The notes: generated from the sequence alone by a model not told the origin. A stretch of DNA of 64,000 nt from UBA7359 sp041689615 (GCA_041689615.1 JBDNFW010000056.1:1-64000), one strand, 5' to 3'; shown: positions 34,808 to 44,709, numbered from the stretch's first letter. Made by a program: numbers and translations.

Positions 34808-35722
34808 ATGAACACGCCCATTTATCCTATTGTAGCTATTTGTGTTGCAACATATAAAAGACCAGAACTACTCATTAATTGTCTTAATGCGATTATGCAG
34901 CTTGATAGATCCGATAAACATGAAACCATTGTAATTGTTGTTGATAATGATAAAAACGGGACCGCTCGCAGAGTCGTTGAACAAATAAAAGACACAAGTA
35001 AATATAATTTATTTTATGCTGTAGAAAAAAGCCGTGGACTCGCCTCAGCGCGCAACCGCCTGATCAAAGAAGCAATTAAACATAAGGCTGAGTTTATTGG
35101 ATTTATAGATGACGATGAATTTCCTCACCCCAAATGGTTAACAAGCCACTTGGCAACTATTCAAGAATACAATATTGATATTGTAACCGGACCAGTAATA
35201 TCAACTTTTGAAACCAAGCCAATGAATAACATAAAAATTAAAGCTAAACATCCTACTGGCTATATACCAAGAAACATAGCAGCAAACAACGTTATGTTTA
35301 AAAAAGATCTGGTAGCAAAGAGCGAGATTATTTTTAATACTGATTTTAATTTCATAGGCGGCGAAGATTTTGATTTTTTTGATCGTGCAACAAAAAAAGG
35401 TTTTTCCAAAATTTGGAATGCTGATGCTATTGTGTATGAGACGATTCCCGAAGAAAGAAGAACAAAAAAATATTTGTTTTTCCGGCATTTTACCGGAGCC
35501 ATTAATAATGTTGTATATTACAAAGCAAAAAAAAATGTACTGTTAGCGTGGCCCCATTTTTTAATTAAAGCTTCTGGAAAGTTTCTGGGCGCTTTCATTG
35601 ATTTAATATTATTTATATTCACCTTTGATAAGTACAAACTGGAGAAAAGCATCGTCAAGTTTGCAAGCACCTTTGGATACTTATGTGGGCTTCTAAATAT
35701 CATCGTAGAACGCTATCGTTAA
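34808..35722 (+). CDS. glycosyltransferase family 2 protein
   Basis: The product is about 304 residues with a GT-A fold: ICVATYKRPELLINCL at the start, KSRGLASARNRLI, the metal-binding FIDDDEFPHPKWL, and GGEDFDFFDRATKKG for the catalytic base. A hydrophobic segment near the C-terminus may tether it to the membrane. The frame is open from 34781; the ATG at 34808 avoids overlap with the GT4 gene. Its substrate is unknown. It belongs to the LPS cluster run. Confidence 0.88.
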   Translation: MNTPIYPIVAICVATYKRPELLINCLNAIMQLDRSDKHETIVIVVDNDKNGTARRVVEQIKDTSKYNLFYAVEKSRGLASARNRLIKEAIKHKAEFIGFIDDDEFPHPKWLTSHLATIQEYNIDIVTGPVISTFETKPMNNIKIKAKHPTGYIPRNIAANNVMFKKDLVAKSEIIFNTDFNFIGGEDFDFFDRATKKGFSKIWNADAIVYETIPEERRTKKYLFFRHFTGAINNVVYYKAKKNVLLAWPHFLIKASGKFLGAFIDLILFIFTFDKYKLEKSIVKFASTFGYLCGLLNIIVERYR

Positions 35723-35731
35723 AATTTACCC

Positions 35732-37009
35732 ATGATTGCAAAAAACATTAAACCTCAGCAAATTATTTTTTCAATGGCTTCGTGGCTGAAAGACTACTGG
35801 CCCTGTATTTTAATAATACTTACAGTAATCGGCTTCGTTAGTAAATCGCTTTATAACTATCCGATGGGCATAATGGCCATATTAGGTTTATACAGATTTA
35901 TTAATTCGCCTAGCGCTATCTTGAACGACCAAATACAAAGATTATATATTATTGCGTTTTTATGTTTGTGGTTACCGCTGCTCATTTCCTTGCCTGATGC
36001 CGTAAATCAAGATCATGCTGCACATACCATCATTCCCTACTTGAGATTTTTATTTGCCGGTTTGTTTATCATTCACGAATTATCAAAAGATCCTGATCGA
36101 TTAAAACTCATCGTCGCAAGTCTTTTTTATATCGTGCTGTTCTGGTGTGTTGATGCGTCTGTACAGTTTGTTTTTGGAAAAAATATTTTTGGCTTTCCTT
36201 ATGAGTCTGGGCACATTACCGGAATGTTTTACCCAAGAAATACTATTTCTCATATTTGTTCTATTCTTTCTGTTTTTTCTTTCTTATACGTATATATGAA
36301 TATGGAAAAAAACAAATATTTAATATTGAGTATTATTCCTTTGTTTTTTGTTCTATTACTAAGTGGCCGACGAGCAGCATGGGTTATGTTAGCATTGTCT
36401 TCTTTTGGTTTTCTAATTTATGGATTTATTTACTCTAAAAATAGAGCTGATTTTATAAAATCATTTGGCGTTATTGGCGCTATGATTAGTGCATTACTTA
36501 TATCAACCATCCTATTTCACCAACCGACAAACGATCGATTTAAAGTGACATTAGGTCTTTTTAGCAACGACTACGCTAGTATTAATGCAGCAACGGCGGT
36601 TAGACTGCCTATCTGGGAAACAGCTTATTCTGTTTTTAAATCTCACCCTATCAACGGAGTTGGGCCTCGCGGCTTTAGACACATTTATCAAGACTACGCT
36701 TCGGACGATGATTATTTTGTTAAGGCCGATGAAATTCCATCTCAACCCCATATTATTATTTTAGAGATACTTGCTGAAACCGGGCTAATCGGCTTACTGG
36801 GATATTTGCTTGGACTGTATTTGCTTGTTCGAGTGATTCAACAATCCGAGCGAAAAGAAAAGCTATTTCCTTTTTTTATTCCTGTTATTGTCGCCATGTT
36901 TCCTTTTAATGCGCATATGGCTTTTTATGGGTCTATTTGGTCTAGTATGATTTGGTTGCTTCTTTCTTTGTATTTTGCCAAAGCAAAATTAACTTTGGAC
37001 AATGATTAA
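35732..37009 (+). CDS. O-antigen ligase family (WaaL/Wzy_C-type) membrane protein
   Basis: The 425-residue protein has about ten to twelve membrane helices and a large periplasmic loop containing LPIWETAYSVFKSHPINGVG and GPRGFRH, the pattern of the Wzy_C domain shared by O-antigen ligases and polymerases. WaaL joins O-antigen to the lipid A core at the outer face of the inner membrane. Its place among GT9 heptosyltransferase-like genes favours ligase over polymerase, but sequence alone does not separate the two. Confidence 0.85.
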   Translation: MIAKNIKPQQIIFSMASWLKDYWPCILIILTVIGFVSKSLYNYPMGIMAILGLYRFINSPSAILNDQIQRLYIIAFLCLWLPLLISLPDAVNQDHAAHTIIPYLRFLFAGLFIIHELSKDPDRLKLIVASLFYIVLFWCVDASVQFVFGKNIFGFPYESGHITGMFYPRNTISHICSILSVFSFLYVYMNMEKNKYLILSIIPLFFVLLLSGRRAAWVMLALSSFGFLIYGFIYSKNRADFIKSFGVIGAMISALLISTILFHQPTNDRFKVTLGLFSNDYASINAATAVRLPIWETAYSVFKSHPINGVGPRGFRHIYQDYASDDDYFVKADEIPSQPHIIILEILAETGLIGLLGYLLGLYLLVRVIQQSERKEKLFPFFIPVIVAMFPFNAHMAFYGSIWSSMIWLLLSLYFAKAKLTLDND

Positions 37010-37027
37010 ATATATTGCTATTCACGC

Positions 37028-37987
37028 ATGAAAATTCTAATTATTAAATTAGGTGCGCTTGGTGACATTATCACTTCTACAGCAATAATAAATCAAATAA
37101 GCCAACATCATCGTGAAGATGAAATTTATTTGCTAACCAGTGATTCTTTTAAAAACCTGTTTTCTAATTTTAAAAACTTAAATATTTTTTCTTTTGAGCG
37201 TAACGGGTTATTAAATACGATTAAAAATATTTTATGGATAAGAAAGCAGCAGTTTGGTCGTATATACGATTTACAATCAAATGACCGTACCACTGTTTAT
37301 TGTGCTTTATCAGGAAGCCCTTTTCGTGCAGGCAATCACCCTCGTTACCCCTATCATGCGCATCCTGAAAATAAATATATAGGAGAATGCCATTCATTTG
37401 ATCGTCTTAATCAAATATTAGAAAGCGCTAACATTGAGAAGGCAAAGCCGTTTCCCTTTTTGCCCATTTCGGAAAGCATTGTTGCTGAAGTATCTAGCTG
37501 GCTTAACACATATAACTTAGCTAATAAACCTTTCGTATTATTACATGCTGGATCCAGTCCTATGCATTTAAAAAAAAGATGGCCGTATTTTTCTCAATTA
37601 GCGTCGACATTAAGCGAAGTCTTAACTGTAATCTGGATCGGCAGTGATGATGATAAGGAACTAAATGATAATTTGAGCAAAAATACAGGAATTAATGCAA
37701 CAAATGCTTTTAGTGTTTTTGGTTTAGTTGAGCTCGGCAAAAGAGCAAAGTTCGCTGTGACAAATGATTCAGCGCCTATGCATATTTTATCTTGTTCACA
37801 AATTCCTGTATTCGGGTTGTTCGGGCCGACGTATGCTCGTAGAACACATGCATTGGGGCAATTAGATAATGTGATTACTGCTAGTAACCTTATTGCAAAG
37901 AATGATAATGACTTTGTTCCACTAGACATATCTAAGATCTCTTTGGACATGTTATTAAAGAAACTTAGAGACAAAAAACTAATATGA
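37028..37987 (+). CDS. glycosyltransferase family 9 (heptosyltransferase-like)
   Basis: The 319-residue GT-B protein begins MKILIIKLGALGDIITSTAI, the donor-binding N-terminus of ADP-heptose transferases, and has FVLLHAGSSPMHLKKRWP and AVTNDSAPMHILSCSQIPV in the C-terminal half. These proteins add heptose in the inner core of LPS. It overlaps the next GT9 gene by four bases (ATGA). The exact linkage cannot be told. Confidence 0.9.
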   Translation: MKILIIKLGALGDIITSTAIINQISQHHREDEIYLLTSDSFKNLFSNFKNLNIFSFERNGLLNTIKNILWIRKQQFGRIYDLQSNDRTTVYCALSGSPFRAGNHPRYPYHAHPENKYIGECHSFDRLNQILESANIEKAKPFPFLPISESIVAEVSSWLNTYNLANKPFVLLHAGSSPMHLKKRWPYFSQLASTLSEVLTVIWIGSDDDKELNDNLSKNTGINATNAFSVFGLVELGKRAKFAVTNDSAPMHILSCSQIPVFGLFGPTYARRTHALGQLDNVITASNLIAKNDNDFVPLDISKISLDMLLKKLRDKKLI

Positions 37988-39081
37988 GCTTTAATAACAA
38001 ATTGGCCCTGATATACGTAAAGTTAATAAAACTGTTTCGTACAGCTCTTATTAAAACTTTTATACGGCTTCTTTTCAAAAAAACATCAGAAATAAAAAAG
38101 ATATTGATAAATCGTGATGGCGCTTTTGGCGACTCTATTGTTGCGCTTCCTGCACTAAGCATCATTAGACAAAACTTCCCCTTTGCCCAGATAGATTTAC
38201 TGTCTATAAATAATAACGGCATTTCTTTTAAAGAAATTGGCATGTCTAACACACTGATTAATAAACTTTATAACGTTAACAAGTCAAAGAGAAAAGAGAC
38301 TTTAATAAAACTAAAAGAACAACAATACGATTTATTTATTCAAATTCCACAGAACATTGGTATTTATAAATCTATTAGAAACATGTTGCTGGCTCGTTTT
38401 TACTTAAACATAAAATACGCCTTTGGCTGGGACTACGGCAGAATAAAGTCTTTTATGCGATTTCAAAAGCAATATGGCCAAACAAATACTGAAACGAACC
38501 GTTTTATAAAAACATTAAATGAGAATGGTTTGTGTGGGAACATTGATTATCCGCTTAATATGCAAACACCACACGATCAGGAAACGTATAACTTAATTGA
38601 AAAAGAACAAACAATAACTTTTCTAATTGGCGGAAAACTGCAACCAAAAAAATGGCCTCTAAATCACTGGGTATCACTGGCAAAACTAATTGGGGACAAG
38701 CATAAAATAATAATCGTGGGCGGAGACAATGATAAAACGGACGCTAAATATATTATAGAAAAAACAAATAATACTATTAGTCTGTGCGGTAAATTGACAA
38801 TACCTGAATTACGTTACTTATTATACAAAACAAAAGCGGTGATTAGTCTAGACACTGGAGCCATGCATCTTTGTGATTCAACCAGGACAAAAATTATTGC
38901 TCTTTTTTCTACTCGTGATTTATCTAACAAATGGTTTCCAAGCAACAAAGACTCCATTGTCATAGAAAAAGTGTTGCCCTGCAGCTTCTGCTTAAAAACT
39001 GCCTGCGAAGACAATATTTGTATGAGTAATATATTACCAAATGAAGTCTTTTCAAAAATGAATGAATTATTGCTTACTTAA
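37984..39081 (+). CDS. glycosyltransferase family 9 (heptosyltransferase-like)
   Basis: The 365-residue protein belongs to GT9: ILINRDGAFGDSIVALPAL near residue 40 after an N-terminal extension of about 35 basic and hydrophobic residues, FLIGGKLQPKKWPLNHWVSL, and AVISLDTGAMHLCDSTRTKI. The N-terminal extension is longer than in WaaC or WaaF and may lie on the membrane. A Cys-rich C-terminus (LPCSFCLKTACEDNICM) is typical of several GT9 subgroups. It is the last gene of the rightward LPS run. Confidence 0.87.
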   Translation: MSFNNKLALIYVKLIKLFRTALIKTFIRLLFKKTSEIKKILINRDGAFGDSIVALPALSIIRQNFPFAQIDLLSINNNGISFKEIGMSNTLINKLYNVNKSKRKETLIKLKEQQYDLFIQIPQNIGIYKSIRNMLLARFYLNIKYAFGWDYGRIKSFMRFQKQYGQTNTETNRFIKTLNENGLCGNIDYPLNMQTPHDQETYNLIEKEQTITFLIGGKLQPKKWPLNHWVSLAKLIGDKHKIIIVGGDNDKTDAKYIIEKTNNTISLCGKLTIPELRYLLYKTKAVISLDTGAMHLCDSTRTKIIALFSTRDLSNKWFPSNKDSIVIEKVLPCSFCLKTACEDNICMSNILPNEVFSKMNELLLT

Positions 39082-39088
39082 GTAGCTC

Positions 39089-39112
39089 GAAATATCTGGA
39101 TATTTCATTTTA
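39089..39112. terminator. weak terminator-like hairpin between convergent LPS genes
   Basis: A stem GAAATAT - CTGG - ATATTTC followed by ATTTT lies between the stop codons of the two convergent glycosyltransferase genes. The stem has little GC, so the call is weak. Confidence 0.3.
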
Positions 39113-39147
39113 AGAGCCTTGCTATAAACAATTCAAGCAAGACTTTA

Positions 39148-40089
39148 TTAAGTTTCGCTTGTTTTTTCCCAGGTTTCACGCCAATTAAAAAATGGTGGCA
39201 AACAATGTTCCGTTTGTAAATGCACAGCTACTGCCGGAATAGGTGAAAACCCAAGGATATGATTAAACAATTTATCTGTCGTTTTCTTTTCTGATCCTAA
39301 ATGCCGCTTTTCTTTTACACCAACATACTTGGTATTTTCAAAATACTCCCAATACTTACTCACAACATCTGAGTGCGTAAAAAAAGTATGGGTGGCGTGG
39401 CTTATTGATCGCCAACGTCTTGTATCACTATATAGAATATAAGAGGGGTAATTAAATTGTCCAAAAACGATTTCATGCTCTTGTGGGTATAACAAGATGT
39501 GGGATCCTGTTTGAGTATATATTTTTTTATAAAACTTCATCATTTCAATAATGGCTGTTTCTATATGCAAATAGTCATCTTCACAGAAATAATAAAGGCC
39601 TTCTCCTTCTTTTGCATAGCTAAAGTTTTCATGAAGAGATTGCCCCTGCCCTGGTTTTTTAGTAGTAATGATACTCCAGTCAAAGGTAAGTTTTTTACAT
39701 AGTGTTTTTATTTTTTCTAACTGCTTTTCATCAGATCGATCATCAAAAACCACGAGCCGGATATTGCAATTGTTTTCATGGGCATACTGCATTGAGAGCA
39801 ACAGTGAATTAATGCACCTTAATAAATGTTCTTCAAGATTAATGCCTGTCAATTCATTGCGATTTCCTTTTGCTCGTTTATCGTTTATGCACGTGCGCAA
39901 ACAAACGGTTAAAACATCAGTGTTACTCGGTGTTGTTTTTGTGTGTGAACTGAAAACATCATAAGCTTTTTCCTGATCTGTAAGGCTATTAAAATCTTTT
40001 AATGGCAGCAAATTATATTCAGAATGTTTTTTTATTGCATAACCGCACTTTTTTAACACACGATTTAATACGCGAAATACCTCATTCAT
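39148..40089 (-). CDS. GT-A-type glycosyltransferase-like protein
   Basis: The 313-residue protein has a glycosyltransferase-A core: NIRLVVFDDRSDEKQLEKI, TKKPGQGQSLHENFSYA and YYFCEDDYLHIETA with the acidic metal-binding cluster. The first 70 residues and the last 100 are less typical. It resembles family 2 proteins from LPS loci. It overlaps the following GT9 gene (40086-40991, transcribed first) by four bases. Its acceptor is unknown. Confidence 0.7.
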   Translation of the reverse strand: MNEVFRVLNRVLKKCGYAIKKHSEYNLLPLKDFNSLTDQEKAYDVFSSHTKTTPSNTDVLTVCLRTCINDKRAKGNRNELTGINLEEHLLRCINSLLLSMQYAHENNCNIRLVVFDDRSDEKQLEKIKTLCKKLTFDWSIITTKKPGQGQSLHENFSYAKEGEGLYYFCEDDYLHIETAIIEMMKFYKKIYTQTGSHILLYPQEHEIVFGQFNYPSYILYSDTRRWRSISHATHTFFTHSDVVSKYWEYFENTKYVGVKEKRHLGSEKKTTDKLFNHILGFSPIPAVAVHLQTEHCLPPFFNWRETWEKTSET

Positions 40090-40991
40090 TTTAATATGTC
40101 CTTAATAGCAGCACTAACGTCATTAACAGAAATATTGCGTGCATCACTATTTGCACCCATCAGGCAGACGGCCTTGTTTCCCCATGGCCTGTAACGTTCA
40201 GGTTCTGTAACTCCAAAAAAACTAATAGTGGCCGTCTTTACAGCACTTGCAATATGGCCCAAACCAGAATCAGGCCCAACATAAAGGCAGGACGCTTCAA
40301 TCAATGCTGCCGCTTCTAATAAACTATTACCAACCGTATTAATATGCTGTAAATTGACCTTGCTCATTACCTCTAGAGTTTCTTTAGCCTCAAAACTATT
40401 GCCTAAAAATATTACTCCTGAAAAATCATTTTCATGCTGTTTTAATAATTTGACAAACTTGTCTATAGTCCATGTTTTTTCTGGCTTACGATTATCGCCC
40501 ATAGATAAAGCGAGCAATTTATCTTTATTACTAAATACAGATATTTGCTTTGACGCATAGCCTCTATCAGCATCAGAAGGCCAAACTTTGGTATCGGGAA
40601 TAGGGTGGTCGCCATGCAGATCATCTATAACACCCATTAGGTTTTCTACAGCATGAGGGCCATAACTTTTTGCGCCCCACTTCGTATACCTTTTTTTGGA
40701 TCGCAATAAATAAGCAAGCCCATCTGTCCGAACATCAACAACCAGATCGTAACGCGTCTTCCAAAGCTGCATTAACAAATCCGGCACGCCTCTAAGCGGC
40801 TTGTCTTTGTCTTTTAAATATAATTTATTTAAACGAGGATAATTCTTATATAGCCCTGTACCACGTTTATCAACAACAATGTCAAACAGGGCTTCAGGAT
40901 ATTTATCTTGTAACGACCTTAATACGGGCGTTGTCATCACAACGTCGCCGACGGAGCTTAATCCAATAAACAATATTTTAGTAACGCTCAT
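40086..40991 (-). CDS. glycosyltransferase family 9 (heptosyltransferase-like)
   Basis: This 301-residue GT9 protein starts KILFIGLSSVGDVVMTTPVL and has ALSMGDNRKPEKTWTIDKF, EASCLYVGPDSGLGHIAS and FGVTEPERYRPWG, the standard heptosyltransferase layout. It is closer in motif wording to WaaF/WaaC-like enzymes than the two on the other strand. It sits between the DUF6165 gene and the GT-A gene, reading leftward, so the LPS cluster has two convergent arms. Confidence 0.9.
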   Translation of the reverse strand: MSVTKILFIGLSSVGDVVMTTPVLRSLQDKYPEALFDIVVDKRGTGLYKNYPRLNKLYLKDKDKPLRGVPDLLMQLWKTRYDLVVDVRTDGLAYLLRSKKRYTKWGAKSYGPHAVENLMGVIDDLHGDHPIPDTKVWPSDADRGYASKQISVFSNKDKLLALSMGDNRKPEKTWTIDKFVKLLKQHENDFSGVIFLGNSFEAKETLEVMSKVNLQHINTVGNSLLEAAALIEASCLYVGPDSGLGHIASAVKTATISFFGVTEPERYRPWGNKAVCLMGANSDARNISVNDVSAAIKDILK

Positions 40992-41017
40992 TAATTAAAC
41001 TTTACAAAAGCAAAAAG

Positions 41018-41419
41018 TTAATTATTGTTCGCCGAATAATCGCTATACGATTTTTCTTCAATTAGCTCAGAGCCTGTTTTCGTATTTATTGTTCGTTTAA
41101 TTTCCGCACGCTTATCGTTTGTAACATAAACGCATCTTGCTAACTCAATAAACTCTTGATCAAACGCCTGTTCGCTTTCTTTGTCTCTTATCTTGTCTTC
41201 AATATCCCATAATGCTTCATTAACTGCTTTTAAATCACTTATGTTTTGATCAAGATCGTTCTGTGAATAAGAGGATGCTTTCCATAGTGACTGTAACACT
41301 TGCAACTCTTTATTAATGTTTTCTAATTTTGCCGCATCGTTAATTCTTTCGGCTTTAATTTGAAGAATGGTTACCTTATCCAGCAGCTCTCCAACCGATA
41401 GTTCTATTTTTATACTCAC
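41018..41419 (-). CDS. DUF6165 family protein
   Basis: The 133-residue protein begins IELSVGELLDKVTILQIKAE and has a helical, charged middle (INDAAKLENINKELQVLQ) and the ending RCVYVTNDKRAEIKRTINT. This matches a family of small proteins (DUF6165) that is found almost only in LPS or surface-glycan clusters. No catalytic motif is visible, and the helical pattern suggests a scaffold or regulator. It begins 18 bases after the mnmE stop codon, reading in the same direction. Confidence 0.72.
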   Translation of the reverse strand: MSIKIELSVGELLDKVTILQIKAERINDAAKLENINKELQVLQSLWKASSYSQNDLDQNISDLKAVNEALWDIEDKIRDKESEQAFDQEFIELARCVYVTNDKRAEIKRTINTKTGSELIEEKSYSDYSANNN

Positions 41420-41437
41420 AAATACTTCCTCTGTTTA

Positions 41438-42781
41438 TTATTTGCCTATACAAAACTGCGAAAACACTTTGCTTAAGACGTCGTCTGTTGTGGTCTTGCC
41501 AGTTACTTCGTCAAAACCCGACAAAGCCAATCTCATTGATTCCGCTAACACTTCTAAACCAGCATCTTTCTCAGCAGCGACTAAAACTTGTTGTAAATGT
41601 TCTTTTACTGAAATTAATGCATCAATATGTCGCTGCCGCGCGAAGATTATATCTTCATCGTTATCAGATATATCAAGAGTTGAACATATTTTCTCTATCA
41701 GGTCATCTATGCCCTCGCCGGTTTTTGCTGAAACATACACATCTTCATCTGTATTTTTGAAAGTACTTGCATTACACAGGTCTATTTTATTTCTTACCTT
41801 TATTATTTTTGTTCCAGGCGACAAGTGAAGGCTTAAGCCTTTATTCTCCCCGTTTCGCGCCTGACTATTGTCAATTACGTATAAAACAATATCTGCCGCG
41901 GCTAACGCTTTATAAGATCTTTCAACGCCGTCTTTTTCAATAGAATTGCTCGTTTCTCGTAACCCGGCTGTATCTATAAGAGTAAAAGCATTCTCTCGGA
42001 GCATAACTTTTTCTCGAATAATGTCCCGCGTTGTTCCTGCTTCAGCAGAAACAATAGCAGAATCAAAACCTGACAGACGGTTTATAAGGCACGACTTTCC
42101 TGCGTTCGGAGATCCAGCAATGACTACTGTCGGGGTTTGGTCAAGAGATCGCCCTGCTTCTGCTTTTTTTAATAACATAGTAAGTTCTGATAAGCCTGTT
42201 TCTATGTTTTCAATGGCAGGTTCGATATTAATATTCACATCTTCTTCGTCCGGAAAATCTAACGCGGCCTCAACCAAGGCTCTGGCATTAAAAACCATCT
42301 CTCTTAATTGCTTAACATTACTAGAAAAAACACCATCAAGTGACTGCATGGCACTACGCGCGGCTTTTTTAGAATGACTATTAATGAGGTCGGCAACAGC
42401 TTCAGCTTGAACTAAATCTATTTTGTCGTTCAAAAAAGCTCTTTCGGTAAATTCGCCCGGTTTTGCTGCCCGCGCACCTAAAGAAATAATTTCTTCCAGC
42501 AATAGGTCCAGCAAAATCCGGCTTCCATGCGCATGAAACTCCGCAACGTCTTCGCCTGTATACGATGAAGGTTTTTGAAAATAAAGGGCGATGCCTTTAT
42601 CGATAATCTGGTCTGAAGAAGATTTAAAGGAAGCGTATTGAGCTTGGCGAGGTTTTGGTGAACGTTTCGTTAATGCCTGATATATGTCTTTACTGTTTTT
42701 TCCAGAAACACGAATGACGCCTATGCCGCCTCTTCCTGATGGCGTAGCTATAGCAACTATTGTGTCATTATCTTTTGGCAT
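41438..42781 (-). CDS. mnmE: tRNA uridine-5-carboxymethylaminomethyl modification GTPase
   Basis: The 447-residue protein works with MnmG to modify the wobble uridine of several tRNAs. It has the folate-binding N-terminal domain (IVAIATPSGRGGIGVIRVSG), the G domain with GSPNAGKSCLINRLSG and LIDTAGLRET, and ends with the invariant CIGK whose Cys is functionally important. It follows yidC in the usual order, but mnmG, rsmG and parAB do not follow; the LPS arm lies there instead. Confidence 0.97.
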   Translation of the reverse strand: MPKDNDTIVAIATPSGRGGIGVIRVSGKNSKDIYQALTKRSPKPRQAQYASFKSSSDQIIDKGIALYFQKPSSYTGEDVAEFHAHGSRILLDLLLEEIISLGARAAKPGEFTERAFLNDKIDLVQAEAVADLINSHSKKAARSAMQSLDGVFSSNVKQLREMVFNARALVEAALDFPDEEDVNINIEPAIENIETGLSELTMLLKKAEAGRSLDQTPTVVIAGSPNAGKSCLINRLSGFDSAIVSAEAGTTRDIIREKVMLRENAFTLIDTAGLRETSNSIEKDGVERSYKALAAADIVLYVIDNSQARNGENKGLSLHLSPGTKIIKVRNKIDLCNASTFKNTDEDVYVSAKTGEGIDDLIEKICSTLDISDNDEDIIFARQRHIDALISVKEHLQQVLVAAEKDAGLEVLAESMRLALSGFDEVTGKTTTDDVLSKVFSQFCIGK

Positions 42782-42802
42782 AGCACTAACCGCTCGACCA
42801 AA

Positions 42803-44476
42803 CTATTTGCTGGTAAGTTTTTTGTTCGCGCTTTCTTTCTCCAGATTGCGAGTAATCACCCACTGCTGTGCAATAGAAAGCGTGTTATTAACAACCCAAT
42901 ATAAAACCAGTCCTGATGGGAAGAAAGCAAAAAAGACGGTGAACACGACAGGCAACACAGACATAACTTTTGCCTGAACCGGATCCATCGGTGCCGGATT
43001 AAGTTTTTGCTGAATAAACATTGTAATGCCCATCAATAATGGTAAAACAAAATATGGATCAGCTGCTGACAAATCATTTATCCACAAAATAAAGTCAGCT
43101 TGTCTTAGTTCTACGCTTTCTAACAGCACCCAATACAAAGAAATGAAAACAGGAATTTGAATTAAAATAGGAAAACATCCGCCTAAGGGATTTATTTTTT
43201 CTTCTTTATAAAGTTCCATCATCGCCTGATTAAGACGAGTGCGGTCATCTTTATAGCGATCTCTAATTGAAAGCAGCCTCGGCTGAACCCGCCGCATGTT
43301 TGCCATTGAGCGATAACCTGCAGCAGATAATTTAAAAAATAAAAGCTTTAAAAGAAGTGTCACTAAAACAATTGACCAACCCCAATTCTTTACAACATCA
43401 TGAATATGATCTAAAAGCCAAAACACAGGTTCAGCAAGAAACCAGAAAATGCCGTAATCTACGGTTAGCTCAAGCCCATCAGCATACTGCGGTAATTCTT
43501 TTTGAAGTTTTGGTCCGGCATAAAAGCGATGGGTAATTCTATCACTGGTGCCAGCAGGAATATTTTTCGATGGGGTTATCGCGCCGATAACATAACTTCT
43601 TTGATCGGGGTTCAACGTATAATAATGATATGGTTCTTCCTTAGAACCGGGGATTAATGCTGTAAAAAAGTAATGTTGAAGCATCGCGACCCAACCATCA
43701 GTAATATCTACAGATAGTTTATTGTCCTCAATATCACCGAAATCTATTTTTTCATAGCGCTTTTCCGGTGTAGATATAACAGCGCCAGTGTAAGTATAAA
43801 TAAATCGTGATCCTTTTTCTGTCGGTTCAGTACGATTTATCTGAGCGTAAGCGCTGCCTGTCCAATTCTCTGATGAATTATTTTGTATTTCGTATGTAAT
43901 ATCTGCAGCGTACTGTCCTTTGTAAAAGGTAAAAGTTTTTATTATTTTTAAGCCGCTTTCCGTCTCCCAGAAAAGTGGTACCGAAACACTATCGTTTCCA
44001 GCTAACTCATAGTTCTTTTTTTCCAGATTAAAAATCGTTTTATGATTAGGTACTTCAGATTTGCCTAATAAGCCACCCTGGATTAAATAAAAACCATTGC
44101 TTTCATTTTTTAATAAAATAACTTTGTCGGTCTGGTCGCTTTTAGAAATAGAATAATTTAAAAGTGCCGCGCGCTGGACTGTTCCACCAACTGTATTAAT
44201 CTCAATATCCAGTACATCCGTTTTTACATGTACAACGCTTCCTTTTGCTGCTTCTTCAATCGGGTTTTCTGTTATTACAGGAGCAACATCATTATTCAGT
44301 TTTGGTGTTTGTAGATCCGGTAAACTGTTGTCTTTTGATTCAGCTAGCTGGGTCGGGACAGATGTATCTACAGTTTGAACAGGTGCTCTATCAGCATAAT
44401 CCTCTTGCCAAGCTTGCCAAATCATTGTTAGGACCAAGCCTAGAGCAATTAATAAAATAAACCGTGTTGTTTCCAT
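42803..44476 (-). CDS. yidC: membrane protein insertase YidC
   Basis: The 557-residue protein has the gammaproteobacterial YidC layout: one N-terminal membrane helix, a large periplasmic beta domain (about residues 55-340), and five C-terminal helices of the 60-kDa insertase domain. KLSAAGYRSMANMRRVQP and GGCFPILIQIPVFISLYWVL are conserved. It inserts membrane proteins alone or with SecYEG. It follows yidD by 6 bases in the rpmH operon. Confidence 0.97.
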   Translation of the reverse strand: METTRFILLIALGLVLTMIWQAWQEDYADRAPVQTVDTSVPTQLAESKDNSLPDLQTPKLNNDVAPVITENPIEEAAKGSVVHVKTDVLDIEINTVGGTVQRAALLNYSISKSDQTDKVILLKNESNGFYLIQGGLLGKSEVPNHKTIFNLEKKNYELAGNDSVSVPLFWETESGLKIIKTFTFYKGQYAADITYEIQNNSSENWTGSAYAQINRTEPTEKGSRFIYTYTGAVISTPEKRYEKIDFGDIEDNKLSVDITDGWVAMLQHYFFTALIPGSKEEPYHYYTLNPDQRSYVIGAITPSKNIPAGTSDRITHRFYAGPKLQKELPQYADGLELTVDYGIFWFLAEPVFWLLDHIHDVVKNWGWSIVLVTLLLKLLFFKLSAAGYRSMANMRRVQPRLLSIRDRYKDDRTRLNQAMMELYKEEKINPLGGCFPILIQIPVFISLYWVLLESVELRQADFILWINDLSAADPYFVLPLLMGITMFIQQKLNPAPMDPVQAKVMSVLPVVFTVFFAFFPSGLVLYWVVNNTLSIAQQWVITRNLEKESANKKLTSK

Positions 44477-44481
44477 TAGTT

Positions 44482-44709
44482 TTAAGACTCTATCGATTTA
44501 TGCGGCACTGGATCGAAGCCGCCTTCATGAAAAGGATGACACCGACATAATCGTCGAGCCCCAAAAAACAAACCTTTAAAAACTCCGTGTTCAGACAAGG
44601 CTTCAATAGTGTATTGCGAACAGCTTGGATAAAAACGACAGCAGGGCGCCATAAAAACACTTAAATAGCGTTGATACAAATGAATAAATTTTATTAAAAC
44701 AGCTTTCAT
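44482..44709 (-). CDS. yidD: membrane protein insertion efficiency factor YidD
   Basis: The 75-residue protein has the typical YidD motifs FYPSCSQYTIEAL and RCHPFHEGGFDPVP. It is a small amphipathic protein thought to help YidC-dependent insertion. It overlaps the rnpA stop codon by one base, the usual arrangement, and precedes yidC. Confidence 0.95.
   Translation of the reverse strand: MKAVLIKFIHLYQRYLSVFMAPCCRFYPSCSQYTIEALSEHGVFKGLFFGARRLCRCHPFHEGGFDPVPHKSIES

Noticed and set aside
43078..43086. Perfect DnaA box (TTATCCACA) inside yidC
   Set aside because: A single match in coding sequence and not part of a cluster; most likely chance.
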